Assembly: GCF_040026395.1 (NCBI RefSeq)
Contig: NZ_CP157278.1
Span: 5,270,001 to 5,334,000, forward strand
Length of the DNA stretch: 64,000 nucleotides
DNA from: Pedobacter lusitanus
GTDB lineage: Bacteria; Bacteroidota; Bacteroidia; Sphingobacteriales; Sphingobacteriaceae
Reading direction: 5' to 3'
The position numbers and the translations under genes were made by a program. Every line of letters starts with the position of its first letter. Position 1 is the first letter of the stretch. Shown piece after piece: positions 30,691 to 40,444 of the stretch. The notes below the pieces were generated by a model. That model saw only the letters and a list, made by a program, of their open reading frames with translations. It was not told the DNA's origin and ran no database searches.

Positions 30691-32409
30691 ATGAACACTG
30701 AATTATTTGGAATCTTCGCTACCTACCTGCTCACACTGGTTATAGCTATTCCTTTAGGTAAATATCTTGCAAAGATGTTTGCCGGCGAAAAAGTCTGGAC
30801 AGACTTTTTAAAACCTATTGAATCTGGTATCTACAAACTTTCCGGAATTAACCCGAATGAACAAATGAATTGGAAACAGCATATGAAAGCGCTGATGACC
30901 ATCAATCTTGTCTGGTTAGTTTACGGGTTTTTCGTTTTAATGTATCAGGATAAGCTGCCACTTAATCCTGACGGCAACCCGGGAATGACTCCTGATCTTG
31001 CCTTTAACTCTATCATCAGTTTTGTTGTTAACTGTAACCTGCAGCATTATTCAGGAGAAAGTGGTGTGACCTATCTGACACAGCACTTTGTTATGATGTT
31101 TCTTCAGTTTGTGAGTGCTGCAACAGGTATTGCAGCAGCTGTGGTTTTCTTTAAAGCATTCAGAGACAAGACTTCAACTAATCTGGGTAACTTCTGGGAG
31201 TTTTTTGTGAAATCGATCACCAGGTTATTATTACCACTATCATTAGTTATGGCAATTATCCTGGCATTTTCAGGTACGCCAACAAGTTATGAAGGAAAAG
31301 ATAAATTTATATCTGTTCAGGGCGATACTGTAAACGTATCAAGAGGTCCTGCAGCTGCATTTATTGCGATTAAACACTTAGGTACAAACGGTGGGGGCTG
31401 GTTTGGTACAAACTCTGCACACCCACTGGAAAACCCATCATATCTGACGAATTCAGTAGAACTGATTGCACAGGTAATTATTCCTATTGCAATGGTTATT
31501 GCTTTCGGGATTTTTATCAGACGCAGAAAATTATCATGGATGATCTTCGGCGTAATGACTATAGGTATGCTGCTCTTGCTGATCCCGACAGTCAGCAGTG
31601 AATTAGGAGGTAATCCTGCGATCGCAAAAATGGGCGTTTCACAGTTATCCGGTGCAATGGAGGGTAAAGAAGTACGATTCGGACCTGCCATTTCAGGTTA
31701 TTGGAGTACAGTGACCACGATTATTTCTACAGGATCTGTAAACAGTATGCATGACAGTACTATGCCATTAACAGGTTTCTGGCAATTACTGGGTATGATG
31801 ATCAACTCATTTTACGGAGGCTGCGGAGTAGGAGTGCTTAATTATTTCATCTATCTGATTATTGCCGTGTTTATATCCGGCTTAATGGTAGGCCGGACAC
31901 CAGAATTCCTGGGACATAAGGTCGAAGCAAGAGAAATCAAAATTGCAGCGTTAATTACCCTGTTAAGTCCGTTTCTGATTCTGGCCGGTACAGCTTTATC
32001 CAGCTATGTTTTTGTTAATCATGGCGATGCAGCATGGGCAGTACAACCCAAAGCATGGTTGAATAACCCTGGCTTCCATGGTTTTTCAGAGATGTTATAT
32101 GAAATGACTTCTTCTAACGCAAACAACGGTTCTGGTTTTGAAGGACTGGGGGATAACAATGTGTTCTGGAATGTGGCTACAGGATTTGTATTGTTCCTGG
32201 GCAGGTTCCTGCCAATTATCGGTCCTATAGCTATCGCCGGATTACTGGGCTCTAAAAAATATATCCCGGAATCGGCTGGTACTTTAAAAGCAGATACACT
32301 GACTTTCAGTCTGATGACCTTTGCAGTAATTATTGTGTTAAATGCCCTTTCTTATTTCCCTGCCCTGACTTTAGGCCCGCTGGCAGAATATTTTACCCTG
32401 ATTAAATAG
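30691..32409 (+). CDS. kdpA: Potassium-transporting ATPase subunit A
   Basis: 572 residues starting at the ATG at 30691, not the TTG three codons earlier. KdpA is the channel-like K+-binding subunit with about ten helices and four selectivity-filter-type segments. Visible segments are SFVVNCNLQHYSGESGVTYL, HLGTNGGGWFGTNSAHPLENP and YGGCGVGVLNYFIYL, and the C-terminal SANNGSGFEGLGDNN. The length agrees with the family (about 560). It is followed by kdpB after 6 bp. Confidence 0.96.
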   Translation: MNTELFGIFATYLLTLVIAIPLGKYLAKMFAGEKVWTDFLKPIESGIYKLSGINPNEQMNWKQHMKALMTINLVWLVYGFFVLMYQDKLPLNPDGNPGMTPDLAFNSIISFVVNCNLQHYSGESGVTYLTQHFVMMFLQFVSAATGIAAAVVFFKAFRDKTSTNLGNFWEFFVKSITRLLLPLSLVMAIILAFSGTPTSYEGKDKFISVQGDTVNVSRGPAAAFIAIKHLGTNGGGWFGTNSAHPLENPSYLTNSVELIAQVIIPIAMVIAFGIFIRRRKLSWMIFGVMTIGMLLLLIPTVSSELGGNPAIAKMGVSQLSGAMEGKEVRFGPAISGYWSTVTTIISTGSVNSMHDSTMPLTGFWQLLGMMINSFYGGCGVGVLNYFIYLIIAVFISGLMVGRTPEFLGHKVEAREIKIAALITLLSPFLILAGTALSSYVFVNHGDAAWAVQPKAWLNNPGFHGFSEMLYEMTSSNANNGSGFEGLGDNNVFWNVATGFVLFLGRFLPIIGPIAIAGLLGSKKYIPESAGTLKADTLTFSLMTFAVIIVLNALSYFPALTLGPLAEYFTLIK

Positions 32410-32415
32410 ATTATC

Positions 32416-34446
32416 ATGAAGTCTTCTAATAAATTATTTGAACCTGCATTGGTTCAAAGCGCACTAAAACAATCCTTTATAAAACTTGATCCAAGGGTAA
32501 TGGTGCGTAATCCGGTGATGTTTACTGTTGAAGTAGGCACTGTTGTGATGGCATATGTTACAGTTTATTCCTTCAGCCATGCCGGGCAAGGATCACCATT
32601 ATATAATTTCTCTATTTTCTTAATCCTGTTCTTAACAGTCCTGTTTGCCAATTTCGCAGAAGCCATTGCAGAAGCCAGAGGTAAAGCTCAGGCAGACAGT
32701 TTGAGAAAAACAAGAGAAGAAACACCAGCTAAAGTAGTTCTGGCAAATGGGAAAATTGAAATGCGTTCTTCCAGCCAGCTGAGAAAAGGCGATATTTTCT
32801 TTTGTGAAACCGGTGATACTATCCCAACTGACGGAGAAATCATTGAAGGTATAGCTACCATTGATGAATCGGCCATTACAGGAGAATCTGCTCCGGTAAT
32901 CAGAGAGTCTGGTGGTGATAAATCTTCAGTAACCGGTGGTACCAAAGTACTTTCGGACGAAATCAAAGTCGTTGTAAGTACTGAACCGGGAGAAAGTTTC
33001 CTGGATAAAATGATTGCCCTGGTAGAAGGAGCGTCACGCCAGAAAACACCAAATGAGATTGCTTTAACAATCCTGCTGGCAAGTTTTACCCTGGTATTCG
33101 TTATTGTTTGTGTAACGCTGAAACCTTTTGCAGATTATGCCAATACACCCATTACAATTGCAGCCTTAATCTCTCTGTTTGTTTGTCTGATCCCTACCAC
33201 AATCGGTGGTTTATTATCAGCCATCGGGATTGCCGGGATGGATCGTGCATTACGCGCAAACGTGATTACCAAATCTGGTAAAGCAGTAGAAACAGCAGGT
33301 GATATTGACGTACTGTTATTAGATAAAACGGGTACCATCACTATCGGTAACCGTAAGGCTACTAATTTTTATCCTACAGCCGGAGTTGATGCCGGAATAT
33401 TTACCAATGCTTGTGTACTTAGTTCATTAGCTGATGAAACTCCGGAAGGTAAATCAATTATTGAACTGGCAGCTGCGCAGCACAAGTTCAATTTACCTGT
33501 AAAACCAGAAGGAGCTGTATTTATCAAATTCACAGCCGAAACCAGGTCGAGTGGTATAGATACACCAGATGGAAAACGCATCCGTAAAGGAGCATTTGAT
33601 TCTATCCGGAATATCGTGCAGAAAGCAGGTAATGAATTCCCTCAGGATATCGAAGCAGAAGTTAAAAAGATCGCTTCCAACGGAGGAACACCACTTGTGG
33701 TTTCAGAAAACGAAAAAGCACTGGGTGTAATTGAGCTGCAGGATATTATCAAACCAGGTATCAGTGAACGTTTTGACCGTCTGCGTAAGATGGGTGTGAA
33801 GACTGTGATGGTCACAGGAGATAACCCGTTGACAGCTAAGTTTATCGCTGAAAAGGCAGGTGTGGATGATTTTATCGCTGAGGCAAAACCTGAAGATAAA
33901 ATGAACTATATCAAAGACGAACAGGCTCTTGGTAAGCTGGTTGCGATGATGGGCGACGGTACAAATGATGCTCCGGCTTTAGCTCAGGCAGATGTGGGCG
34001 TAGCGATGAACAGCGGAACACAAGCTGCAAAAGAAGCAGGAAACATGGTCGATCTGGATAATGATCCGACTAAACTGATTGAGATTGTAGAGATCGGTAA
34101 ACAATTGCTGATTACCCGTGGTACACTGACAACCTTCTCCATTGCTAATGACGTAGCTAAGTATTTCGCTATAGTTCCAGCCTTGTTTATTGGTTCGATA
34201 CCAGCTTTACAAGCCTTGAATATCATGGGTTTACATTCCCCTGAAAGTGCAATTATGTCGGCTGTTATTTTCAATGCGATTATTATCCCGATCCTGATTC
34301 CCCTGGCTTTAAGAGGTGTGGCTTATAAACCAATCGGAGCGAGTGCATTATTACGCAGAAACCTGCTGATTTATGGTCTGGGAGGTGTAATAGCACCATT
34401 TATAGGGATCAAACTGATTGATATACTCGTTGGGTTATTCGTTTAA
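32416..34446 (+). CDS. kdpB: Potassium-transporting ATPase subunit B (P-type ATPase)
   Basis: 676 residues. The catalytic subunit of high-affinity K+ uptake. The phosphorylated aspartate is D303 in [10 protein letters not shown]. The actuator-domain motif [12 protein letters not shown], the nucleotide-binding region KGAFDSI and the hinge [31 protein letters not shown] are all intact. The length is normal for KdpB. The gene lies between kdpA and kdpC with spacings of 6 and 19 bp. Confidence 0.97.
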   Translation: MKSSNKLFEPALVQSALKQSFIKLDPRVMVRNPVMFTVEVGTVVMAYVTVYSFSHAGQGSPLYNFSIFLILFLTVLFANFAEAIAEARGKAQADSLRKTREETPAKVVLANGKIEMRSSSQLRKGDIFFCETGDTIPTDGEIIEGIATIDESAITGESAPVIRESGGDKSSVTGGTKVLSDEIKVVVSTEPGESFLDKMIALVEGASRQKTPNEIALTILLASFTLVFVIVCVTLKPFADYANTPITIAALISLFVCLIPTTIGGLLSAIGIAGMDRALRANVITKSGKAVETAGDIDVLLLDKTGTITIGNRKATNFYPTAGVDAGIFTNACVLSSLADETPEGKSIIELAAAQHKFNLPVKPEGAVFIKFTAETRSSGIDTPDGKRIRKGAFDSIRNIVQKAGNEFPQDIEAEVKKIASNGGTPLVVSENEKALGVIELQDIIKPGISERFDRLRKMGVKTVMVTGDNPLTAKFIAEKAGVDDFIAEAKPEDKMNYIKDEQALGKLVAMMGDGTNDAPALAQADVGVAMNSGTQAAKEAGNMVDLDNDPTKLIEIVEIGKQLLITRGTLTTFSIANDVAKYFAIVPALFIGSIPALQALNIMGLHSPESAIMSAVIFNAIIIPILIPLALRGVAYKPIGASALLRRNLLIYGLGGVIAPFIGIKLIDILVGLFV

Positions 34447-34465
34447 TATTAAAAAATAAGAAATC

Positions 34466-35032
34466 ATGAAAAAGTACATATTACAGTCTATACGCCTTAC
34501 AGCAGTTTTATTAGTTCTGCTATGCGTAATCTATCCACTGATCGTTGCCTTTGCCGGAGGTTTCTCCAAAGGTAACGGTGGTGGTGAAAAAATCACTGAA
34601 AATGGTAAAGTTGTAGGCTATGCCTTAATCGGTCAGTCATTTACCAAACCTCAGTATTTCTGGGGCAGACCATCAGCTGTGGGATATAAAGCAGATGGTT
34701 CCGGAGGTTCAAACAAAGGTCCGTCAAATCCAGACTATCTGAAAGAAGTAAGCGGTCGGGTAGATTCATTACTTAAATATCACCCCTATCTTAAACGCAG
34801 TGATATTCCTGCCGACATGGTTACTGCTTCAGGTAGCGGATTGGACCCTGATATCTCCGTAGAAGGAGCAGCTATTCAGATTAAAAGAGTTGCCATGAAC
34901 AGAAAAATAAGTGAAAAAGAAGTCGCTGAGCTGGTTAAAAATACAGCTAGTGGTCCATTTTTAGGCCTTTTTGGTCCGAGTACCGTAAATGTACTGGAAC
35001 TGAATGTTGCCCTGGATAAACTGAAAAAATAG
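34466..35032 (+). CDS. kdpC: Potassium-transporting ATPase subunit C
   Basis: 188 residues. One N-terminal helix (SIRLTAVLLVLLCVIYPLIVAF) and a soluble domain with GQSFTKPQYFWGRPSAVGY, the conserved SGSGLDPDIS and AAIQIKRVA motifs. KdpC supports nucleotide binding by KdpB. It is 19 bp after kdpB. Confidence 0.96.
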   Translation: MKKYILQSIRLTAVLLVLLCVIYPLIVAFAGGFSKGNGGGEKITENGKVVGYALIGQSFTKPQYFWGRPSAVGYKADGSGGSNKGPSNPDYLKEVSGRVDSLLKYHPYLKRSDIPADMVTASGSGLDPDISVEGAAIQIKRVAMNRKISEKEVAELVKNTASGPFLGLFGPSTVNVLELNVALDKLKK

Positions 35033-35106
35033 GCAGAGCTTTTACAAAATTATATAGACCCTTACCAATTTAATACAACGCCTTACAATTTAATAATAGA
35101 AGAACA

Positions 35107-36177
35107 ATGAACAAATTTTTGATGACAGCTGCCACTGTTTGTCTGGGTTTAGGTGCAAGTGCACAGGATGAACCAAAGGTTAAGATTTCCGGATATGCAG
35201 AAGTATACTACGGACATGATTTCAATAAACCAGCTAATAATAACAGACCTGGTTTTATTTACGCACATAACAGAAGTAATGAAGTGAATTTGAATCTTGG
35301 TTATATTAAAGCCGCTTATGATTCAGGAAAGATCAGGGCTAATCTGGCATTAATGGCCGGAACCTATGCCAATGCGAATATGGCAGGTGAATCTGGTGTG
35401 TCAAAAAACATACTCGAAGCGAACGTTGGTTTTAAAATATCAAAAACAGCAAATCTGTGGGTAGATGCGGGGGTTTTCTCTTCACATATAGGTTTTGAAA
35501 GTGCAATTTCCAAAGACTGCTGGGTACTGACCAGAAATATATCATCAGAAAATACGCCTTATTTTGAGTCTGGTGCTAAAGTGACTTACAGCACAGCCGA
35601 TAATAAATTTACAGCTTCGGCCCTTTATTTAAACGGCTGGCAGCGTATTGCCCGTCAGGATGGAAACAGACAGCCTGCCGGAGGGTTGCAGTTAACCTGG
35701 AAACCAACTGATAAAATTACCGTGAACTATAGTAATTATCTGGGAACAGAAGGCGCAGACTCTGTGCGGGTAACACGTTTTTATCACAATGTATATGGCG
35801 TGTTCCAGCTGGCTGATGCTTTTGGTGTAACTGTAGGTTTTGACTATGCCACACAGCAGAAATCAAAAACAGATCACCGCAAAAATGAGGTTTTATCACC
35901 CGTAATTATTGCCCGTTATACAATGAGTCCTCAATGGGCTATGGCAGGCAGATTTGAGTATTATCAGGACAAGAATGGTGTACTGATAGCTACTGATACA
36001 CCTAATGGATTTAAAACCAAAGGATACTCTTTAAATATTGACTATTCACCTGTTTCAAACGCGGTTGTCAGATTAGAAGGTAAAGTATACGATAGTAAAG
36101 ACAAGATTTTTAAAAGGGATATGAGTGCTGTAAATTATAATGCAGCTGTAACTGCCAGTGTAGCAGTTTCGTTTTAA
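35107..36177 (+). CDS. Outer membrane beta-barrel porin of the kdp cluster
   Basis: 356 residues, signal peptide MNKFLMTAATVCLGLGASAQ. The remainder has many alternating strands (KVKISGYAEVYYGHDF, VNLNLGYIKAAYDSGK, YSLNIDYSP) and ends with the terminal strand NAAVTASVAVSF, whose final Phe is typical for barrels. Porins of this type follow kdpC in many Bacteroidota and might let K+ through the outer membrane; that role is inferred from context. It starts 74 bp after kdpC and ends before a hairpin. Confidence 0.8.
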   Translation: MNKFLMTAATVCLGLGASAQDEPKVKISGYAEVYYGHDFNKPANNNRPGFIYAHNRSNEVNLNLGYIKAAYDSGKIRANLALMAGTYANANMAGESGVSKNILEANVGFKISKTANLWVDAGVFSSHIGFESAISKDCWVLTRNISSENTPYFESGAKVTYSTADNKFTASALYLNGWQRIARQDGNRQPAGGLQLTWKPTDKITVNYSNYLGTEGADSVRVTRFYHNVYGVFQLADAFGVTVGFDYATQQKSKTDHRKNEVLSPVIIARYTMSPQWAMAGRFEYYQDKNGVLIATDTPNGFKTKGYSLNIDYSPVSNAVVRLEGKVYDSKDKIFKRDMSAVNYNAAVTASVAVSF

Positions 36178-36184
36178 ATTGATT

Positions 36185-36206
36185 AGCCGGGGAGTGATCC
36201 CCGGCT
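36185..36206 (+). terminator. Hairpin after the porin gene
   Basis: AGCCGGGG (36185-36192) and CCCCGGCT (36199-36206) with a 6-nt loop, followed by only TTAAAA. It may be partial termination or a processing signal between the transport genes and the sensor genes. Confidence 0.6.
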
Positions 36207-36221
36207 TTAAAAGCTATAAAT

Positions 36222-36497
36222 ATGGAAACATTTTTAGAATTTTTATTTACTGCATCAGTTACTGTTTTTGCAGGATTTTTGTGTTTAAAATACGGCCCCA
36301 AAACAAAACGGAGAGCCAGGGTTGCCAGACTGAAAAAAGCTCAGGAAATCAGGGTTGCTGCACCGCATAAAGGGGCTGTTTTAAAAGAAATTTACCGGAA
36401 TTATTCCGCTAAATTTATACTGATATTGATCGGTGCAACATTGTTTACAGGCGTGTTTTATCTGGTTGATATCGGCTATGTGGTGATTAAATGGTAA
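36222..36497 (+). CDS. Small hypothetical membrane protein between kdp transport and sensor genes
   Basis: 91 residues with two hydrophobic segments (FLEFLFTASVTVFAGFLCLKYG near the N-terminus and FILILIGATLFTGVFYLV near the C-terminus), joined by a strongly basic stretch (PKTKRRARVARLKKAQ). No family is recognised. It is 12 bp upstream of the KdpD-like gene and 44 bp after the porin, so it is probably part of the kdp unit. Confidence 0.65.
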   Translation: METFLEFLFTASVTVFAGFLCLKYGPKTKRRARVARLKKAQEIRVAAPHKGAVLKEIYRNYSAKFILILIGATLFTGVFYLVDIGYVVIKW

Positions 36498-36509
36498 ACA
36501 GATCATATT

Positions 36510-37640
36510 GTGGAAGATAATAGTAAAGAACAATCTGTACGTCAGTTCCTTGACCTGGTAAAGAAATCACGCCGGGGTAAGTTCAAGGTATACATCGGCA
36601 TGAGTGCGGGCGTAGGTAAAACCTACAGAATGCTGCAGGAAGCACGTGCACTGCTTAAAAACGGAATAGATATACAGATCGGTTATATTGAAACCCATAA
36701 CAGGGAAGAGACCCATGCACTTTTGGCCGGGCTCCCGCTGATTCCAAGACGGAAGCTGTTTTACAAAGGAAAAGAAATAGAAGAGATGGATGTGCAGGCT
36801 ATTGTAAGCCGGAATCCTGAAGTAGTTATTGTGGATGAGCTTGCGCATTCCAATATAGAAGGAAGTAAAAATACAAAACGCTGGCAGGATGTAATGGACA
36901 TTCTGGAGGCGGGCATCAGTGTCATCTCTGCGGTGAATATTCAGCACCTGGAGAGTATGAACGAAGAGATTGAAAAGATTACCGGTATACCAATTACCGA
37001 ACGGATTCCGGATCGGGTATTGGATATTGCAGACGAAATTGTGAACATTGACCTGACCTCAGACGAGCTGATTGACCGGCTGAAATCAGGTAAGATATAT
37101 GATAAATCAAAAATTGAGAGAGCTTTGGGGAATTTTTTCCAGTCAGAGCGGATTTTACAGTTAAGGGAGCTTGCGCTGAGAGAAGTGGCTCATCATGTGG
37201 AGCGGAAAATCAGCGTAGAAATTCCTAAGCAGATTAAACTCAGACCAGAGCGTTTTATGGCTTGTATCTCAACCAATAACGTAACAGCAAAAATTGTAAT
37301 CAGGAAAACAGCGAGACTGGCTTCCTATTACAGATCGCCCTGGATTGTACTTTATGTGCAGAATAATAACGAAAGTAGTGACAGGATTAAACTAGATTTG
37401 CAGCGGCATCTGATCAATAATTTTAAGCTGGCTACAGAACTTGGTGCAGAGGTGATCAAAGTCAAAAGTGATGAAGTAACCAAGACAATTATGCGGATTG
37501 CACAGGAAAAAGAAATTACAACTATATGTATCGGTAAGCCCCATCTTAACCTGTTTCAGGTGATTATGAGAACTGCAATTTTTAATGAATTGCTGCGGAA
37601 TATTTCATCTACAGAAACAGATCTGGTGATCCTGTCTTAA
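36510..37640 (+). CDS. kdpD-like: KdpD N-terminal sensor module without kinase domain
   Basis: 376 residues from a GTG start. The N-terminal KdpD domain has a Walker-A-like GMSAGVGKTYRML near residue 30 and a VIVDELAHSN Walker-B-like segment near 109-118. It is followed by a USP-type domain (FMACISTNNVTAKIVIRKTARLA, EITTICIGKPHLNLFQVIM). In E. coli, KdpD continues with four helices and a histidine kinase. Here the protein stops after the USP domain, and a separate kinase gene begins 37 bp later, so sensing and kinase parts are encoded separately. No KdpE response regulator is nearby. Confidence 0.9.
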   Translation: MEDNSKEQSVRQFLDLVKKSRRGKFKVYIGMSAGVGKTYRMLQEARALLKNGIDIQIGYIETHNREETHALLAGLPLIPRRKLFYKGKEIEEMDVQAIVSRNPEVVIVDELAHSNIEGSKNTKRWQDVMDILEAGISVISAVNIQHLESMNEEIEKITGIPITERIPDRVLDIADEIVNIDLTSDELIDRLKSGKIYDKSKIERALGNFFQSERILQLRELALREVAHHVERKISVEIPKQIKLRPERFMACISTNNVTAKIVIRKTARLASYYRSPWIVLYVQNNNESSDRIKLDLQRHLINNFKLATELGAEVIKVKSDEVTKTIMRIAQEKEITTICIGKPHLNLFQVIMRTAIFNELLRNISSTETDLVILS

Positions 37641-37677
37641 TACAAAGGGAAAATATAGAAAGTCAATAAAAACTACA

Positions 37678-39429
37678 ATGAAAATAAAAACAAAACTCCG
37701 CCTCGGATTCGGATTCCTATTTGTGGTGGTACTGTTGTTCGGTTCAATTTCACTTTACTACATGAACCAGATTTCGGTGAGTGCGAAAGTGATTTTGAAG
37801 GATAACTACGAGACCCTGAGTTATACCAGGGAGATGAGATCAATCCTTGATCAGAATGATCTGCCTTTATCGGGAGATAAAAAGGCAGTTTTTCTGGAGA
37901 AACTTGCACTGGAAGGTAAGAATGTAACCGAGAAGGGAGAGGGAGAAGCAGTAAAAGCACTCACAGCTGCATTTTTGCAGCTGACAGACCCGATGTCCAA
38001 TCCTGCGCAGCAGAAAATAGCTCTGGCGCAGGTAAGGGCGCAGCTGATGGTTATTGATCAGCTGAATATGGATGGCATTGTCCGGAAAAATGATGCCGCT
38101 CAGAAATCTGTTGAAAAAGCCAGTTTATATCTGGTTACTACTGCCTGTTTTTGTTTTCTTGTCTTGTTTTCGTTTATCGTGAATTTCCCTGGTTTTGTAG
38201 CCAATCCTTTAAGAGAATTTTCGGAGGCTATCCAGGAGATCGGACGTAAAAACTACAAACAAAGATTAGAGTTTGATGGTACCGATGAGTTCTCAGAACT
38301 GGCCAAATCTTTTAATGAGATGGTGGAGCAGCTGAATAAATGGGAGAATAGTAACCTGGCAAAAATTCAGTCAGAGAAACTGCGTATTGAAGCTATTATT
38401 GAACAGATGCAGGATGCCATTATCGGATTGAATGAAAAACAGGAAATTCTTTTTATGAATAAGGTAGCCGCTCAGATCCTGAATTTAGATGAAGGAAAAG
38501 TAAACGGGCTGAATGTAAAAGACCTGGTTAAAAAGAATGATCTGCTGGCCAGAATCATGAAACAGGAAAGAAATGATCAGCCTATAAAGATCTATGCGGA
38601 TCAGAAAGAGTCTTATTTTCAGTTGCAGAAAAGAGAAATTATTGTTCCCGTATTTGAAGATCAGGAAGCGCCGGTTTTACAGACAGGAAAAACAGCAGGT
38701 ACAGTTTATATCTTAAATAATATTACCCAGTTTAAAGAACTGGATGAAGCTAAAACCAATTTTATTGCTACTGTTTCTCATGAGCTGAAAACGCCGATAT
38801 CGTCTATTAAAATGAGCTTAAAGCTGATGGATGATGAGCGGATAGGGCTCATGAATACCGAACAGAAACAACTGGTAGAACATATCAAGGACGATTGCAG
38901 CCGCCTGCTGAAAATCACCAGCGAACTGCTTGATCTGGCGCAGGTGGAAACAGGGAATCTCCAATTGAATTTCGTGAAAGCTGCTCCTCTGGAAATCGTA
39001 AACTATGCTTTAAATGCAGTCAGATTTCAGGCGGAACAGAAAAATATTCAGCTTGAACTGATCAGTAAAGAAAACCTGCCGGTAGTGAATGCTGATGTCG
39101 AGAAAACTGCCTGGGTACTGATTAATTTCCTTTCCAATGCCCTGCGCTATAGTGCAGAGAAATCAAAGGTACAGATTGAAGTACAGGAGAAAGATCATGG
39201 CATAGAATTCTCTGTGCGTGATTTTGGGAAAGGAATAGATGAACAATATCAGAAACGCCTGTTTGACCGTTATTTCCAGGTGCCTACAGATGGCAATAAT
39301 AAATCGGGATCTGGTCTTGGACTGGCTATTTCCAAAGACTTTATCGAGGCCGAAAATGGAAAAATATGGGTAGAAAGTGAAATAGGGGAAGGAAGCCGCT
39401 TTTGCTTTTTCCTTCCCACTGCTGAATAA
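37678..39429 (+). CDS. HAMP/PAS sensor histidine kinase of the kdp cluster
   Basis: 583 residues. Helix 1 (RLGFGFLFVVVLLFGSISLYYM, about 8-29), a periplasmic helical domain, helix 2 (LYLVTTACFCFLVLFSFIVNF, about 150-170), and HAMP (NPLREFSEAIQEIGRKNYKQR). Then come a PAS-like segment (IIEQMQDAIIGLNEKQEILFMN), the dimerisation box FIATVSHELKTPISSIKMSL with the phosphorylated His, and the ATPase boxes VLINFLSNALRYS, DFGKGID and SGSGLGLAISKDFIEAENG. It probably works with the KdpD-like module. The convergent hut operon ends 8 bp after its stop with no obvious terminator. Confidence 0.88.
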   Translation: MKIKTKLRLGFGFLFVVVLLFGSISLYYMNQISVSAKVILKDNYETLSYTREMRSILDQNDLPLSGDKKAVFLEKLALEGKNVTEKGEGEAVKALTAAFLQLTDPMSNPAQQKIALAQVRAQLMVIDQLNMDGIVRKNDAAQKSVEKASLYLVTTACFCFLVLFSFIVNFPGFVANPLREFSEAIQEIGRKNYKQRLEFDGTDEFSELAKSFNEMVEQLNKWENSNLAKIQSEKLRIEAIIEQMQDAIIGLNEKQEILFMNKVAAQILNLDEGKVNGLNVKDLVKKNDLLARIMKQERNDQPIKIYADQKESYFQLQKREIIVPVFEDQEAPVLQTGKTAGTVYILNNITQFKELDEAKTNFIATVSHELKTPISSIKMSLKLMDDERIGLMNTEQKQLVEHIKDDCSRLLKITSELLDLAQVETGNLQLNFVKAAPLEIVNYALNAVRFQAEQKNIQLELISKENLPVVNADVEKTAWVLINFLSNALRYSAEKSKVQIEVQEKDHGIEFSVRDFGKGIDEQYQKRLFDRYFQVPTDGNNKSGSGLGLAISKDFIEAENGKIWVESEIGEGSRFCFFLPTAE

Positions 39430-39437
39430 TCTTTTGG

Positions 39438-40439
39438 TTAGGTGATCATGCTAAAGGCCAGTGCTGCTGCTAATTTAGCGGTGCGCTGGTCCTGATCAAA
39501 AACCGGGTTGCATTCTGCAATATCCATACTGATTACTTTGCCGCTTGCGATAACAGACTTTAAACAGGCAAAGAAAAATGCATCAGGAATTAATCCGCTG
39601 AAAGCTGCCGCACTCACACCAGGTGCAAATGAGGATGAAAATACATCCATGCAAATAGTCAGGTAGATATGTGTCGATCCTGCAATAAATTCTTCCACCT
39701 GAAGACGTATTTTTTCCTGTTCAGACACCATAAACTGCTCTGCAGGGATATGTTTTACCCCCAATCCGGCAGCAGTATCAAAAAGGTACCTGGTATTGCT
39801 GTTCAGCTGAATGCCAACGGGCATATACCTGAAAGGTTTTTCTGATGCTTTACAGTCATTGGCAATCTGCAGAAATCCTGTACCTGAATTTGTACCGTTC
39901 TCATTAGGTTCGCGCAAATCGAAATGTGCATCAAAATTGATAATACCAATACTGTCTGTGTTTTTAGTGGTTTCCACAGCGTTTACATAATTGTTGATAC
40001 CGGTATAATGTCCGTAAGCAACTTCATGTCCTCCGCCTATAACCAATGGCTTATAGCCGCTGGCTAAAGCAAATGCAACAACACGGGCAAGCGAATGCTG
40101 TGCACCTTCCATATCCTGATCTGTACAGATAATATCACCCAGATCAAGAAAAACAGTATCATCAGCAAAATGAACCGGTAAATTACAGCAGGCTTTACGG
40201 AAATGAGCAGGGCCATCTTTAGCTCCGACTCTGCCACCATTGCGTCTTACCCCTTCATCGCAGGAAAAACCAATCAGGGCAATTCCCTTTTGGCCGGCGG
40301 GAGGTAAAATTGTATTTTCAGTACCCAGATCGACCAGTAGAATACGCTGATGCCAGCGCTGAACAGCCAGATCAGTTCCGTCATTACGTCCGGTCCAGGT
40401 ATCTGCTGATGTTTTGCGGTAAAATGAAGAATTGATCAT
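39438..40439 (-). CDS. hutG: Formimidoylglutamase
   Basis: 333 residues, ureohydrolase fold. It would hydrolyse N-formimidoyl-L-glutamate to glutamate and formamide, the last step of this histidine degradation route. Manganese-binding motifs are GGGHEVAYGH, INFDAHFDLRE and ICMDVFSSSFAPGVS. It is the last gene of the operon, 5 bp after hutI. Confidence 0.92.
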   Translation of the reverse strand: MINSSFYRKTSADTWTGRNDGTDLAVQRWHQRILLVDLGTENTILPPAGQKGIALIGFSCDEGVRRNGGRVGAKDGPAHFRKACCNLPVHFADDTVFLDLGDIICTDQDMEGAQHSLARVVAFALASGYKPLVIGGGHEVAYGHYTGINNYVNAVETTKNTDSIGIINFDAHFDLREPNENGTNSGTGFLQIANDCKASEKPFRYMPVGIQLNSNTRYLFDTAAGLGVKHIPAEQFMVSEQEKIRLQVEEFIAGSTHIYLTICMDVFSSSFAPGVSAAAFSGLIPDAFFFACLKSVIASGKVISMDIAECNPVFDQDQRTAKLAAALAFSMIT

Positions 40440-40444
40440 ATCTT

